This document shows positions 33,753-42,113 of a DNA stretch of 64,000 nt, in pieces. Position 1 is the stretch's first letter; each line of letters opens with the position of its first letter. The position numbers and the translations under genes are program-made. The notes under the pieces are model-generated. The model did no database searches. It was not told the origin of the DNA and saw nothing but the letters and a program-made list of their open reading frames with translations. The DNA comes from Streptomyces sp. ISL-87 (GTDB lineage Bacteria > Actinomycetota > Actinomycetes > Streptomycetales > Streptomycetaceae): the NCBI RefSeq assembly GCF_018614095.1, contig NZ_JAGGOY010000059.1, positions 65,531 through 129,530 of the forward strand, given 5' to 3'.

Positions 33753-34868
33753 TCAGCCCGCCCCGGGTGCGAGGGTCAGCAGATCCACGACGTCCCGTAG
33801 CTCGCCCCGGCGGCGGAACGCCGCGCGCTGCCGCTCCGCGCCACAGCCGCCGCCCGCGCGCAGGCGCCGCCACAGGTCCCGGACCGCAGGCAGGTCACCG
33901 GCCGCTTCGAGGCCCGGCCGGGCGAAGCGCAGGAGCTGCTCGACCAGTTGGCCGGCCGGTCGCAGTGTGCCGGTCGCGGGGTCCACTCCGCAGCCCTGGA
34001 GACCGTCCCGGGCCGCTCGCCAGTGGGCGGCCCGCAGGATCGGGTCGCTGACGCGGTGGGGCTCCTTGCCGCGGCCGATGTCTGCCAGGAGCACCGCGGC
34101 CAGTGCCCTGGCCAGGGCTGCCAGCAGGACGACCGTGTCCACCTCGGCGTTGACGTCGGCGACCCGGATCTCCAGGGTCGGCCATTGCTCGGAGGGGCGC
34201 GTGTACCAGTAGACCATCCCGCGGTCCAGCAGGACGCCGGAGGCGACGAGGGCGTCGACGAGTGCGTCGTACGCGGCCGCGTCGGGGAGCAGCGGGGCCG
34301 GGCCGCTGCCCGGCCACAGTGCCCAGGACATGGTCCGCCAGCTCGCGTACCCCGTGTCCCGGCCGTCGTGGAACGGCGAGTTGGCGGCGAGCGCCTGGAG
34401 GGCCGGCAGCCAGGGTCTGAGGTGGTTGCCGAGCTGTACAGCCGTCTCACGGTCCGGGACACCGATGTGGATGTGGCAGCCGCAGACCTCGGCGCTGTGC
34501 TCTGCGACGAGCGAACCGTACTCGCCGGCCATCCGCAGGTACCGGTCCTTGTCGGTGACCCCCGCCTGCTCGCCGGAGGCGGGCAGCACCGGGGTGCCGG
34601 AGGCGACGGCCTGGCAGCCGGACTCGCGGGCGGCCTCCGCGACGCCCGCGCGCAGCCGGGTGAGCTCCCGGCGGAGGCTGTCGAGCCCGGTGACGGGGCG
34701 CGTCCGTGTCTCGACCATGGTAGGAAACAGCTCCCCGTCCACTTGGCCGGCCAGCGTGTCCTGCGCTCGCTTCACGACCGCAGGCGCGCATGGGGCGACC
34801 GCTCCTGTGTCCTCGTCCGCCTGGAGGAATTCCTCCTCGACGCCGAGTGTGGGCACCTGCTCGACCAT
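33753..34868 (-). CDS. Carboxylate-amine ligase (YbdK/GCS2 family)
   Basis: A 371-residue glutamate-cysteine ligase-like protein. PTLGVEEEFLQ at residues 6-16 is the metal/ATP-binding acidic motif, CGCHIHIGVPD and EIRVADVNAEVDT the other family blocks. YbdK-type enzymes have weak gamma-glutamyl ligase activity and their true substrates are mostly unknown. It is a monocistronic gene facing the conservon. Confidence 0.87.
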   Translation of the reverse strand: MVEQVPTLGVEEEFLQADEDTGAVAPCAPAVVKRAQDTLAGQVDGELFPTMVETRTRPVTGLDSLRRELTRLRAGVAEAARESGCQAVASGTPVLPASGEQAGVTDKDRYLRMAGEYGSLVAEHSAEVCGCHIHIGVPDRETAVQLGNHLRPWLPALQALAANSPFHDGRDTGYASWRTMSWALWPGSGPAPLLPDAAAYDALVDALVASGVLLDRGMVYWYTRPSEQWPTLEIRVADVNAEVDTVVLLAALARALAAVLLADIGRGKEPHRVSDPILRAAHWRAARDGLQGCGVDPATGTLRPAGQLVEQLLRFARPGLEAAGDLPAVRDLWRRLRAGGGCGAERQRAAFRRRGELRDVVDLLTLAPGAG

Positions 34869-35040
34869 CGCGTCCTCCCGCTTCCCGTCCTTCCGGAGCG
34901 GGGTTTTGGTAGCTCATCGTAGTGGAGCAGCACGCTCTGTGACGGTGGTGGCGGGGTCGGTCCGGCGTCCGGTTTCGCCTCTCACCCACCGGATCTACGC
35001 TCGAACCAGAAGCCCCGTCCTCGACGGAGAGGAGGCGGCC

Positions 35041-36294
35041 ATGCGCAAATCGGTACAGCGGTCCACGATGTTCCTGGGTGCGGCCGCTCTTGTGATGACG
35101 GCCTTCAGCGGGAACGCCGGCGCGTCCGCGGTCGCGGCCCCCGGCGACGACGACGAACTCAGACTCGGCTACGTGCTGCCGGAGACCGGACAGCTCGCTT
35201 TCCTCGGCCCGCCGATGATCGAGTCCCTGAAGTACGCGGTCAAGACCATCAACGACAACGGCGGCGTGCTGGGCAAGCCGATCCCCGCCGTGGTCTCCGG
35301 CGACGAGGCCGGCCAGGAAGCCGTCGCCGCGCAGTCCGCCGACCGGGTCCTGGCCAGGGGAGTCGACGCGATCATCGGCGCCGCCGCCTCCGGGATGTCC
35401 CTGGCGATCATCGACCGGGTGACCGGAGCCGGCGTGGCCCAGTGCTCCGGCTCCAACACCGCGCCCACCTTCACCGACTACGACGACGGCGGGTACTACT
35501 TCCGCACCGCGCCCAGCGACGCCCTCCAGGGGCCGGTCCTCGCCAAGGTCGTCCAGGAGGACGGCAAGAAGCGGGTGGCGCTCGTCGCCCGCGCCGACGA
35601 CTACGGACGCGGCCTGCTGGAGTCGACGAAGAAGGCCCTGGAGGACAAGGGCGTGGACGTGGTCCTCGCCGACACCTACGATGCCAAGGCGACCAACTTC
35701 GACCAGGTCGTGCAGAAGGTGCGCAACGCCAAGCCCGATGCGGCCGTTGTGATCTCCTTCGAGGAGGGTGCCCAGATCCTGCAAGGCCTCATCGAGGCAG
35801 GTCTCGGCCCGAAGCAGATCGGGATCTACGGAGCCGACGGTCTGCACAGCGCCGAACTGGCCACGCTCGTCGCCCCCGGCGACCCCTCCCGCATCGCCGG
35901 GATGAAGGGGACCGCGCCGGCCTCGGCGACCAACGAGAAGTTCGTCAAGGAACTCAAGGCCTTCGCACCGAAGCTGACGGAGCTGCAGTTCGCACCGCAG
36001 ACCTTCGACTGCGTGACAGTCCTCGCGCTCGCCGCCGAGAAGGCGAAGTCGGACGACCCGGAGAAGTTCACCAAGGAGATCGTCGGCATCACCAGGGACG
36101 GCGAGAAGTGCGACTCGTTCGCCGCCTGCAAGAAGCTGCTGGCCGAGGGCAAGGACATCGACTACGACGGCGTGAGCGGCCCGCTCGACTTCACCGAGCA
36201 GGGCGAACCGGGGCAGGCGACCATCGAGGTCTACACCTACGACCAGAACGGCAAGCTGCAGACCGTGCGTACGGAGGTGGCCACCGGCGAGTGA
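35041..36294 (+). CDS. livK: Branched-chain amino acid ABC transporter substrate-binding protein
   Basis: A 417-residue type-1 periplasmic-binding-fold protein of the LivK/HAAT family: LRLGYVLPETGQLAFLGPPM after a signal sequence of about 38 residues with no clear lipobox, then the DRVLARGVDAIIGAAASGMS block. Start ATG 35041 has GAGAGGAGG upstream. The remaining liv genes lie convergently on the minus strand, ending 26 bp away, so the binding protein has its own promoter in the 172-bp gap before it. Confidence 0.92.
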   Translation: MRKSVQRSTMFLGAAALVMTAFSGNAGASAVAAPGDDDELRLGYVLPETGQLAFLGPPMIESLKYAVKTINDNGGVLGKPIPAVVSGDEAGQEAVAAQSADRVLARGVDAIIGAAASGMSLAIIDRVTGAGVAQCSGSNTAPTFTDYDDGGYYFRTAPSDALQGPVLAKVVQEDGKKRVALVARADDYGRGLLESTKKALEDKGVDVVLADTYDAKATNFDQVVQKVRNAKPDAAVVISFEEGAQILQGLIEAGLGPKQIGIYGADGLHSAELATLVAPGDPSRIAGMKGTAPASATNEKFVKELKAFAPKLTELQFAPQTFDCVTVLALAAEKAKSDDPEKFTKEIVGITRDGEKCDSFAACKKLLAEGKDIDYDGVSGPLDFTEQGEPGQATIEVYTYDQNGKLQTVRTEVATGE

Positions 36295-36319
36295 AGACAC
36301 AGGTCCGTGAAGACACACG

Positions 36320-37054
36320 TCACCGGGCGCGGGCCAGGGTGCCGAGGTAGAGCTCGATCACCTTCGGGTCGTGCAGCAGCTGCGCGCCCGTGCCGGTGTA
36401 CGCGTTGCGGCCCTGGTCCAGTACGTACCCGCGGTGGCAGATCTGCAGGCACCTGCGGGCGTTCTGCTCGACCATGAACACCGCCACACCCGTGGCGTTG
36501 ATCTCCTTGACCCGCTCGAACACCTGGTCCTGGAAGAGCGGGGACAGGCCCGCCGACGGCTCGTCGAGCAGCAGCACCTGCGGCTCCGTCATCAGTGCCC
36601 GCGCCATCGCCAGCATCTGCCGCTCGCCGCCGGACATCGACCCCGCCTTCTGCTTGCGGCGGGCCGCCAGGATGGGGAAGAGCTCCTCCATCGCCGCCGC
36701 CCGCCGGGTGAAGTCCTTGGGCCGCAGGTAGGCGCCCATGCGCAGGTTCTCCTCGACGGTAAGGGCCGGGAAGACGTTCGCCAGCTGCGGTACGTACCCC
36801 ACGCCCCGCCGCACTTGTTCGTGCGCGGGCCGGTTGGAGATCTCCTCGCCGCGCAGCCGGACGCTCCCGCTGCGGATGCGCAGCAGCCCGAAGACCGCCT
36901 TGGCCAGGGTGGACTTGCCGGCACCGTTGGGGCCGATGACGCCGACCAGCTCGCCGGGGCCCACCTCGATGCCGCAGCCCCGCAGTACGTCCACCCCGGG
37001 CACGTACCCGGCGGTGATCTCCTCGGCCACCAGCACCGGCTCGCCCGTGGTCAT
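36320..37054 (-). CDS. livF: Branched-chain amino acid ABC transporter ATPase LivF
   Basis: A 244-residue ATPase: Walker A IGPNGAGKST, signature SGGERQMLAMARAL, Walker B VLLLDEPSAGLS. LAGP-type HAAT transporters use two different ATPases, LivF and LivG. Its start overlaps the livG stop by 4 nt. It is last in the livHMGF operon. Confidence 0.95.
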   Translation of the reverse strand: MTTGEPVLVAEEITAGYVPGVDVLRGCGIEVGPGELVGVIGPNGAGKSTLAKAVFGLLRIRSGSVRLRGEEISNRPAHEQVRRGVGYVPQLANVFPALTVEENLRMGAYLRPKDFTRRAAAMEELFPILAARRKQKAGSMSGGERQMLAMARALMTEPQVLLLDEPSAGLSPLFQDQVFERVKEINATGVAVFMVEQNARRCLQICHRGYVLDQGRNAYTGTGAQLLHDPKVIELYLGTLARAR

Positions 37055-37908
37055 GGCCGCTCCTCCTTCTTCGCGTCCGGATCGTCGTGCTGCTTGCCCA
37101 GGTAGGCGTCCACGACCTCCGGGTTGCGGCCCACCGTGTACGGCGGGCCCTCGGCGACCAGGCGCCCGTCGGCCATACAGGCCACCCAGTCGCTGATACC
37201 CATCACCACGTCCATGTCGTGCTCGACGAACAGCACGGTCATCCCCTCGTCCCGCAGCGCCGTGATGTGGCCCAGCAGTGACTGGGTCAGCGCCGGGTTC
37301 ACCCCGGCCATCGGCTCGTCGAGCAGCACCATGGCCGGCTCGGCCATCAGCGCGCGGGCCATCTCCAGCAGCTTACGCTGGCCGCCGGAGAGGGTCCCGG
37401 CGTACTCGTCGCGCAGCCTCGCTAGCAGGAAGCGGTCCAGCAGTTCGTCGGCCCTGCGTACGATCTCCCGCTCCTGGCGCCGCCACAGCGGCGGGAGCAG
37501 CGCGGGCAGCAGCCGTTCGCCGAGCTGGCCGGTCGCCGCGAGCAGCACGTTCTCCCGTACGGTCAGCCGGGCCAGCGTCCTGGTCAGCTGGAACGTACGG
37601 ACCATGCCGTGGCGGGCGATCTTGTGCGCGGGCCGACCTGCGAGCGGGTGCCCGTCGAAGGACCAACTGCCGCTGCTGGCCCGGTCGAAGCCGCTCACCA
37701 CGTTGAACAGGGTCGTCTTCCCGGCGCCGTTGGGGCCGATGAGCGCCGTGATGGTGCCGCGCTGCACCTCCAGGTGATCGACCCGGACCGCCACCAGGCC
37801 GCCGAAGGCGCGCGTCACTCCGTCCAGGACCAGCACCGGGTCGGGCTTCCGCACCCCCGGCTCCGGCGCGACCGAGGCGAGCCCGTGCGGAGAGGTGTCA
37901 GCGGGCAC
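37051..37908 (-). CDS. livG: Branched-chain amino acid ABC transporter ATPase LivG
   Basis: A 285-residue ATPase: Walker A IGPNGAGKTT, signature LSGGQRKLLEMARAL, Walker B MVLLDEPMAGVNP. The LivG-specific NVVSGFDRASSG and GTI/HGMVRTFQ regions are present. The GTG start overlaps livM by 11 nt and adds about 20 residues before the ATPase domain. Confidence 0.95.
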   Translation of the reverse strand: MPADTSPHGLASVAPEPGVRKPDPVLVLDGVTRAFGGLVAVRVDHLEVQRGTITALIGPNGAGKTTLFNVVSGFDRASSGSWSFDGHPLAGRPAHKIARHGMVRTFQLTRTLARLTVRENVLLAATGQLGERLLPALLPPLWRRQEREIVRRADELLDRFLLARLRDEYAGTLSGGQRKLLEMARALMAEPAMVLLDEPMAGVNPALTQSLLGHITALRDEGMTVLFVEHDMDVVMGISDWVACMADGRLVAEGPPYTVGRNPEVVDAYLGKQHDDPDAKKEERP

Positions 37909-38890
37909 TGAGCAACATCTCCTTCCTGCTGCCGAGGATGCCCTGCGGTCTGAACGCGACCAGCAGGATCAGCGCGAGCCCCACCAGGGCGAACCGCACG
38001 GCGCCGACCTCCGCCGGGCTGATCACCTCCGGCGAGACGTACCCGGCGTCGATGGCCTGCCGCAGGGCGCTGTCGAGGAAGGTCAGCAGGAACCAGAACA
38101 CCACCGAGCCGATCACCGGCCCCATGATCCGCCCGGCCCCGCCCAGCACCAGCAGGGTGTACAGGAAGAAGGTGACGACAGGGTCGAAGCTGTCCGGGCT
38201 CGCCGACTGCACCTGGATCGCCTGCATCATTCCGGCGGCCGCCCCGATCACACCGCCCAGGACCAGGCTCTGCATCTTGTACGCGTACACGTTCTTGCCC
38301 AGGCTGCGCACCGCGTCCTCGTCCTCGCGGATGGCCTTGAGGACCCTGCCCCACGGGCTGTGGATCAGCAGGGCCAGCAGCACCCCGACGAGGGCCACCA
38401 GCCCCCAGGTGACGATCAGCACCCACAGGTCCCGGGCGCTGAACTTCACCATCCAGAACCCGTAGCTGCCGCGCCCGATCGGGTTCATCTCGTAGAAGTC
38501 GCCCGCGAACCGCTGGAGTCCGAACACCCCTCCGGTGGTCGGCTCGGCCCAGCTGGACCGGTAGAACAGCCGAAGCGTCTCCCCGGCGGCGATCGTGGTG
38601 ATGGCCAGGTAGTCGGCGCGCAGCCGCAGCGTGGGCAGGCCCAGCAGCAGGGCGAGCACGACCGCCGAGGCCAGCCCGACCAGGATGCCCAGCCACATCG
38701 GGCCGCCCCAGGTCGCCACGGTGATCGCGAGCCCGTAGCCGCCGACCAGCATGAAGCCGACCTGCCCGAAGTTCAGCAGACCGGTGTAGCCGAAGTGCAG
38801 GTTCAGCCCCATCGCGGCCAGGGCGTACACGGCGGCGATGGGCCCGATCCCGGAGCGGATGGCGTCGGAGAGGATGATCGAGAAGTCCAT
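37898..38890 (-). CDS. livM: Branched-chain amino acid ABC transporter permease LivM
   Basis: A 330-residue polytopic permease with about 8-10 hydrophobic segments. GYTGLLNFGQVGFMLVGGYG and the EAA-like RVLKAIREDEDAVRSLGKN are typical LivM blocks. It lies between livH (10 bp upstream) and livG (overlapping). Confidence 0.95.
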   Translation of the reverse strand: MDFSIILSDAIRSGIGPIAAVYALAAMGLNLHFGYTGLLNFGQVGFMLVGGYGLAITVATWGGPMWLGILVGLASAVVLALLLGLPTLRLRADYLAITTIAAGETLRLFYRSSWAEPTTGGVFGLQRFAGDFYEMNPIGRGSYGFWMVKFSARDLWVLIVTWGLVALVGVLLALLIHSPWGRVLKAIREDEDAVRSLGKNVYAYKMQSLVLGGVIGAAAGMMQAIQVQSASPDSFDPVVTFFLYTLLVLGGAGRIMGPVIGSVVFWFLLTFLDSALRQAIDAGYVSPEVISPAEVGAVRFALVGLALILLVAFRPQGILGSRKEMLLSAR

Positions 38891-38900
38891 GGCACGCCCC

Positions 38901-39896
38901 TCACCCGACGCGTTCCCGGCGCCCGAGGATGCCCTGCGGGCGGATGAGCAGGACCACGATGAGCGTCAGCAGCGCCCAGGCGTATTGCAGGTCCAGCGGG
39001 AACCACAGGGTGGACACCTGGGCGACCACGCCGACGACGAGGCTGCCCACCATCGCCCCGTAGGCGGAGCCGAGCCCGCCCAGGATGATCCCGGCGAACA
39101 TCATCAGCAGCAGCTTGAAGCCCATGTCCCAGCTGACGATCTCGACCAGCCCGAAGAAGACCCCGCCGAGCGCGGCCAGGGCGCCACCGAGCATCCACAC
39201 GATCAGCACTACCCGCCGCACGTCGATGCCGGAGGCCTCGGCGAGGTCGCGGTCGACCGAGACGGCGCGGATGGCCGTGCCGATCCGGGTCTTCTGGAGC
39301 AGCGCGGCCACGCCGAGCAGCACCGCCACCGACAGCAGGGTGACGGTCAGGTCCCGCGGGGTGATGCCGACCGGCCCCAGGTCCCAGGCGCGCTGGATGT
39401 CGTACTGGGCATAGGAGCCGGGCCGCGCCCCGTAGAACACGAGGACGAGGTGGCGCAGCAGCAGCGACAGCCCGATGGTGACGATGAACAGGTTGATCAG
39501 CCCGGTGCCCCGGGTCCGTAGCCGCCGCATCAGGAAGCGCTCGATCGCCCCGCCGAGCAGGGCGCCGAACACGACCGCCGCGAGGGTGGCGGGGATCAGG
39601 TGCCAGTGCGGGCCGGACGGGGTGACGTTCAGGAAGAAGGCGAAGGTCGCGCCGATCGTGACCAGCTCGCCGTGCGCGAAATTGATCAGGTGGACGGTGC
39701 CGAAGATCAGGGAGAGGCCGACGGCGCAGATGGCGATGATGACGCCGAACTGGATGCCGTCGACCAGCGCCTGGAGGGCCCGGTCACCGAACGTCGGGCC
39801 GCGCGGGACCTCGTCGTCCTGCGCGGACGCGGTTGCCGCGGGCAGTGCCGCGATCAGCAGGGCGAGTGCCGGGGCGATGAATCGCTGGTTGCGCAC
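38901..39896 (-). CDS. livH: Branched-chain amino acid ABC transporter permease LivH
   Basis: A 331-residue permease with a GTG start and an unusual N-terminal signal-like segment (LALLIAALPAATASAQDDE) before the family domain begins at ALVDGIQFGVIIAICAVG. HLINFAHGELVTIGA and the late GLGSAYGAMVGSLVVG are LivH landmarks. First gene of the minus-strand liv operon. Confidence 0.94.
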   Translation of the reverse strand: MRNQRFIAPALALLIAALPAATASAQDDEVPRGPTFGDRALQALVDGIQFGVIIAICAVGLSLIFGTVHLINFAHGELVTIGATFAFFLNVTPSGPHWHLIPATLAAVVFGALLGGAIERFLMRRLRTRGTGLINLFIVTIGLSLLLRHLVLVFYGARPGSYAQYDIQRAWDLGPVGITPRDLTVTLLSVAVLLGVAALLQKTRIGTAIRAVSVDRDLAEASGIDVRRVVLIVWMLGGALAALGGVFFGLVEIVSWDMGFKLLLMMFAGIILGGLGSAYGAMVGSLVVGVVAQVSTLWFPLDLQYAWALLTLIVVLLIRPQGILGRRERVG

Positions 39897-39956
39897 GACG
39901 ACGCTCGATGCCTCCGGTGGCTCATGAGCCCGATGAACCCGATGCGCCCGATGAGC

Positions 39957-39984
39957 ACTATTGGTCCCTCACTATTGGTCCCTC
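39957..39984. repeat. 14-bp tandem duplication
   Basis: ACTATTGGTCCCTC is repeated exactly twice head-to-tail. The second copy overlaps the stop codon of the epimerase remnant. It is a local slippage or repair scar at the edge of the decayed region. Confidence 0.85.
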
Positions 39985-40400
39985 AATTTTAGGTAGTCGG
40001 CGAGCGTCCGGCGCGGGATCCCGCCCTGTGACCGGGCCCGGGCCAGATCCAGCACCACCGGATGTGCCAGCTGGTCCACCGCGTAGCGGCTGAGGGCCGG
40101 ATCGCCCGCCGCCAGGGCCTCCGCGATCCGGGCCGCCGTATGGGCCAACGGCAGCAGCAGGGTCCCCGCCCGGACCCGGGAGAGCAGCCGGGGCAGCAGC
40201 TGGGTGTCCCCGGGGCCGTAGACGGCCCGCGGCCGCAGCACCACGGCGCCCGCAGCCAGGGCGAGTGCCTTGCCGGCCGCCTTGGTGCGCCCGTAGGCGT
40301 TGAGGTGGCCGCCGCGCGGATGGTCCTCGGTGACCAGGGCCCGGCCCGGGCGCGGGTCGTAGACGCTGGCGCTGCTCACCCACACCACGGGCCGGCCGCC
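39972..40400 (-). pseudogene. NAD-dependent epimerase/dehydratase remnant (N-terminus missing)
   Basis: The frame encodes RPVVWVSSASVYDPRPG, then AYGRTKAAGKALAL (the YxxxK catalytic pair of extended SDRs), VVLRPRAVYGPGD and a plausible C-terminus. The N-terminal Rossmann domain with GxxGxxG is absent: upstream the frame runs into low-complexity DNA and then cytochrome P450 sequence in another frame. This is a truncated gene joined to the P450 remnant by deletion. Confidence 0.75.
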
Positions 40401-40431
40401 GCCCGCAGCAGCCGCTCCGTGATGTCCCGGC

Positions 40432-40496
40432 CGTGGCCGGAGCCGGGGCCGGGGCCAGAGCCGTGGCCAGAGCCGGGGCCGGGGCCCAGGAGCAGA
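40432..40496. repeat. GC-rich low-complexity tandem repeat
   Basis: Repeats built from CCGTGGCC, GGAGCC and GGGGCC units would encode GPGPGSGH twice on the minus strand. They sit exactly at the junction of the P450 and epimerase remnants. Confidence 0.75.
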
Positions 40497-41060
40497 CGCA
40501 GGCGCTCCGCGGTTCGTGCGGCGGCGGGCTGCGCGCCGGGCCTGTGCGGACCGGGCAGGTGGCTGCGTACGGAGGCGGCCGCGGCCTCGGCGGCCGCCTC
40601 CGCCAGGGCACGCGGATCGGCGCCGGAGCCGAGCAGGGCGCACACCACCGACCCGGCCAGCTCCCGCGCCAGCTCGACGAGATCCACCTCGCCGCCGTGG
40701 GCCAGCGGCGCGAGGCGGCGTACCAGCAACGGCCGCCACACCGCGCGCAGTTCCTCCACCCCGGCCGCGCTGAGCCCGACCGCGAGGCCGCGCCGGTCCG
40801 CCCGGTGGCCGCCGCCGTCCTGGTCGAACAGCACACCCCCTCGCCCCGCAGCGCGGCTCGCGCGGCGCCGCCCGTCGTCCCGGCCGCCGTACGGTCGAGC
40901 GGCAGCCGGGTCAGCGCCTCCCAGTAGGCGTCCGCGTCATGCACCAGCAGGGTCCGCCCGATCCGGCGCACGGCCCGCCCCGCGCGTGGCGGCGAGCAGG
41001 GCGAACAGCAGCGGCTGGCCGTCGGCCTTGAAGGTGGTCGGGTTGGGTAGAGGCAGTTGG
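40440..41060 (-). pseudogene. Cytochrome P450 remnant (frameshifted, C-terminus missing)
   Basis: Read in order through three frames, this gives PNPTTFKADGQPLLFALLAA, then RRIGRTLLVHDADAYWEALT, LRGEGV, and LFDQDGGGHRADRR with DLVELARELAGSVVCALLG. These are the N-terminal half of a bacterial P450. Two frameshifts are visible, near 40995 (one base) and near 40836 (an extra TG). The I-helix, ExxR and heme-cysteine regions are missing. The gene is dead. Confidence 0.75.
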
Positions 41061-41091
41061 CGAAGCCCCGATTCGCCTCATTGGCGCTGCC

Positions 41092-41107
41092 GTAATATCC
41101 GTATTAC
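41092..41107. promoter_or_regulatory. Palindromic operator of the toxin-antitoxin pair
   Basis: GTAATA-TCCG-TATTAC is a perfect 6-bp inverted repeat in an unusually AT-rich patch, 9 bp upstream of the antitoxin start codon. It is placed as autoregulatory operators of ribbon-helix-helix antitoxins usually are. Confidence 0.6.
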
Positions 41108-41116
41108 TCTTTGGTT

Positions 41117-41443
41117 GTGGCCAAGACACGGATCAGCATCAGCCTTGATCAAGAACAGGCGGAGCGCATCCGCCATCATGCGGAGCAGGCCGGGATGGAT
41201 GTCTCGGCGTATCTGGTGCACGCGGCGACGCGCCAGATGGCGGAGACCGAGGCCATAGAGGCACAGTTCGCCGAGGTGGACACGGTGATCGCCGCGGCCG
41301 AGGCCGCGGCGGGTCAGATGCCGCCCGAGTCGGGAGTGGCCGAAGAGGAGCTGACGGAGCAGGAGCGGCGAGAGGTCGAGGAGGCCCTGGGCCTCGTCTA
41401 CGGAACTGACCGGCGAGCCGGGCGTCCGGGGGAAGCCGCGTGA
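41117..41443 (+). CDS. Ribbon-helix-helix antitoxin (VapB-like)
   Basis: A 108-residue protein whose N-terminus TRISISLDQEQAERIRHHAE is a CopG/MetJ-type ribbon-helix-helix, followed by an acidic, Ala/Glu-rich C-terminal tail that could bind a toxin. GTG 41117 is taken as start because the strand residues follow at once; a TTG at 41111 is possible. Its stop overlaps the next start (GTGA), coupling it to the PIN-domain gene. Confidence 0.82.
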   Translation: MAKTRISISLDQEQAERIRHHAEQAGMDVSAYLVHAATRQMAETEAIEAQFAEVDTVIAAAEAAAGQMPPESGVAEEELTEQERREVEEALGLVYGTDRRAGRPGEAA

Positions 41444-41925
41444 GTGCACGTGTACCCGTCTACGACACGGGCATGCTCATCGCTCTCGCCGACCGTAAGG
41501 CAAAGCCTGTTCACCTGCACGCCGGGCTGAGGGCGACTCCGCATCGGGCGCTGGTCCTCGGCCCCGTTCTCGCCCAGGTATGGCGCCCGCGCCCGGCTCT
41601 CGTGCACGCGCTGGCCGGTGTGCTGGCGGACTGCACGGTGCCGCAGGCCCGGAACTCGGCGTCGGCCATGCGGCAGACCGGAGCGGGGCGACCGGAGTGC
41701 ATTACTTGCCTCGCCGGTCCTGATCTGACCGACTGGCGCCGCGTGGGGACCGCGCTGGGGGAGGCGGCACTGCCGGCGAAGAAGAAACCGGACGCGGTTG
41801 ACGCCTGGGTGGCGCTGGCCGCCGCGAAGCACGGCAGCGCAGTGATCTTCACGAGCGATCCGGAAGACATTCAGGCGTACCTGGATGTGCTCAATCCGCC
41901 GGACGTGCATGTGCAGCCGGTGTGA
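41440..41925 (+). CDS. PIN-domain toxin (VapC-like)
   Basis: A 161-residue protein with PIN-nuclease landmarks: VYDTGMLIALADR with D9, DAVDAWVALAAA with D118/D121 and FTSDPEDIQAYL with D140. VapC toxins are Mg-dependent RNases that cleave tRNA or rRNA; the target here is unknown. It is somewhat longer than typical VapC (about 130 residues) and the mid-domain acidic residue is not evident, so activity is not assured. Confidence 0.8.
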   Translation: MSARVPVYDTGMLIALADRKAKPVHLHAGLRATPHRALVLGPVLAQVWRPRPALVHALAGVLADCTVPQARNSASAMRQTGAGRPECITCLAGPDLTDWRRVGTALGEAALPAKKKPDAVDAWVALAAAKHGSAVIFTSDPEDIQAYLDVLNPPDVHVQPV

Positions 41926-41943
41926 GCGCGCCGGGCGGAGCAG

Positions 41944-42081
41944 TGTGAATCCTCGAAGCACGTGGGCTGGCCGTCCTTCTTCGACCCGGAGGACTCTCAC
42001 GCCGTCGAGCTGAAGGCGGACGTCTCGCACGGCATGGTCAACTCCATCTCCCTGCGGCTGCACCCGGCAGCCGAGGGCTGA
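41944..42081 (+). pseudogene. msrB fragment with in-frame internal deletion
   Basis: The frame reads HVGWPSFFDPEDSHAVELKA, then DVSHGMVNSISLRLHPAAEG and stop. It matches residues about 65-91 of the intact msrB product at 5347-5754, then jumps to residue 124, losing C97, C100 and the catalytic C122. The codon before the conserved GWPSF reads Val instead of Cys. There is no start region. DNA identity to the intact gene over GGCTGGCCGTCCTTCTTCGA is exact. Confidence 0.85.
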
Positions 42082-42113
42082 GCTCCGTACGCGGTCGGGT
42101 GGGGACCCGGGGG

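Noticed and set aside
40430..40500. CRISPR-like or regulatory repeat array
   Set aside because: Units are short, contiguous and GC-rich with no spacers. It is low-complexity expansion at a pseudogene junction.
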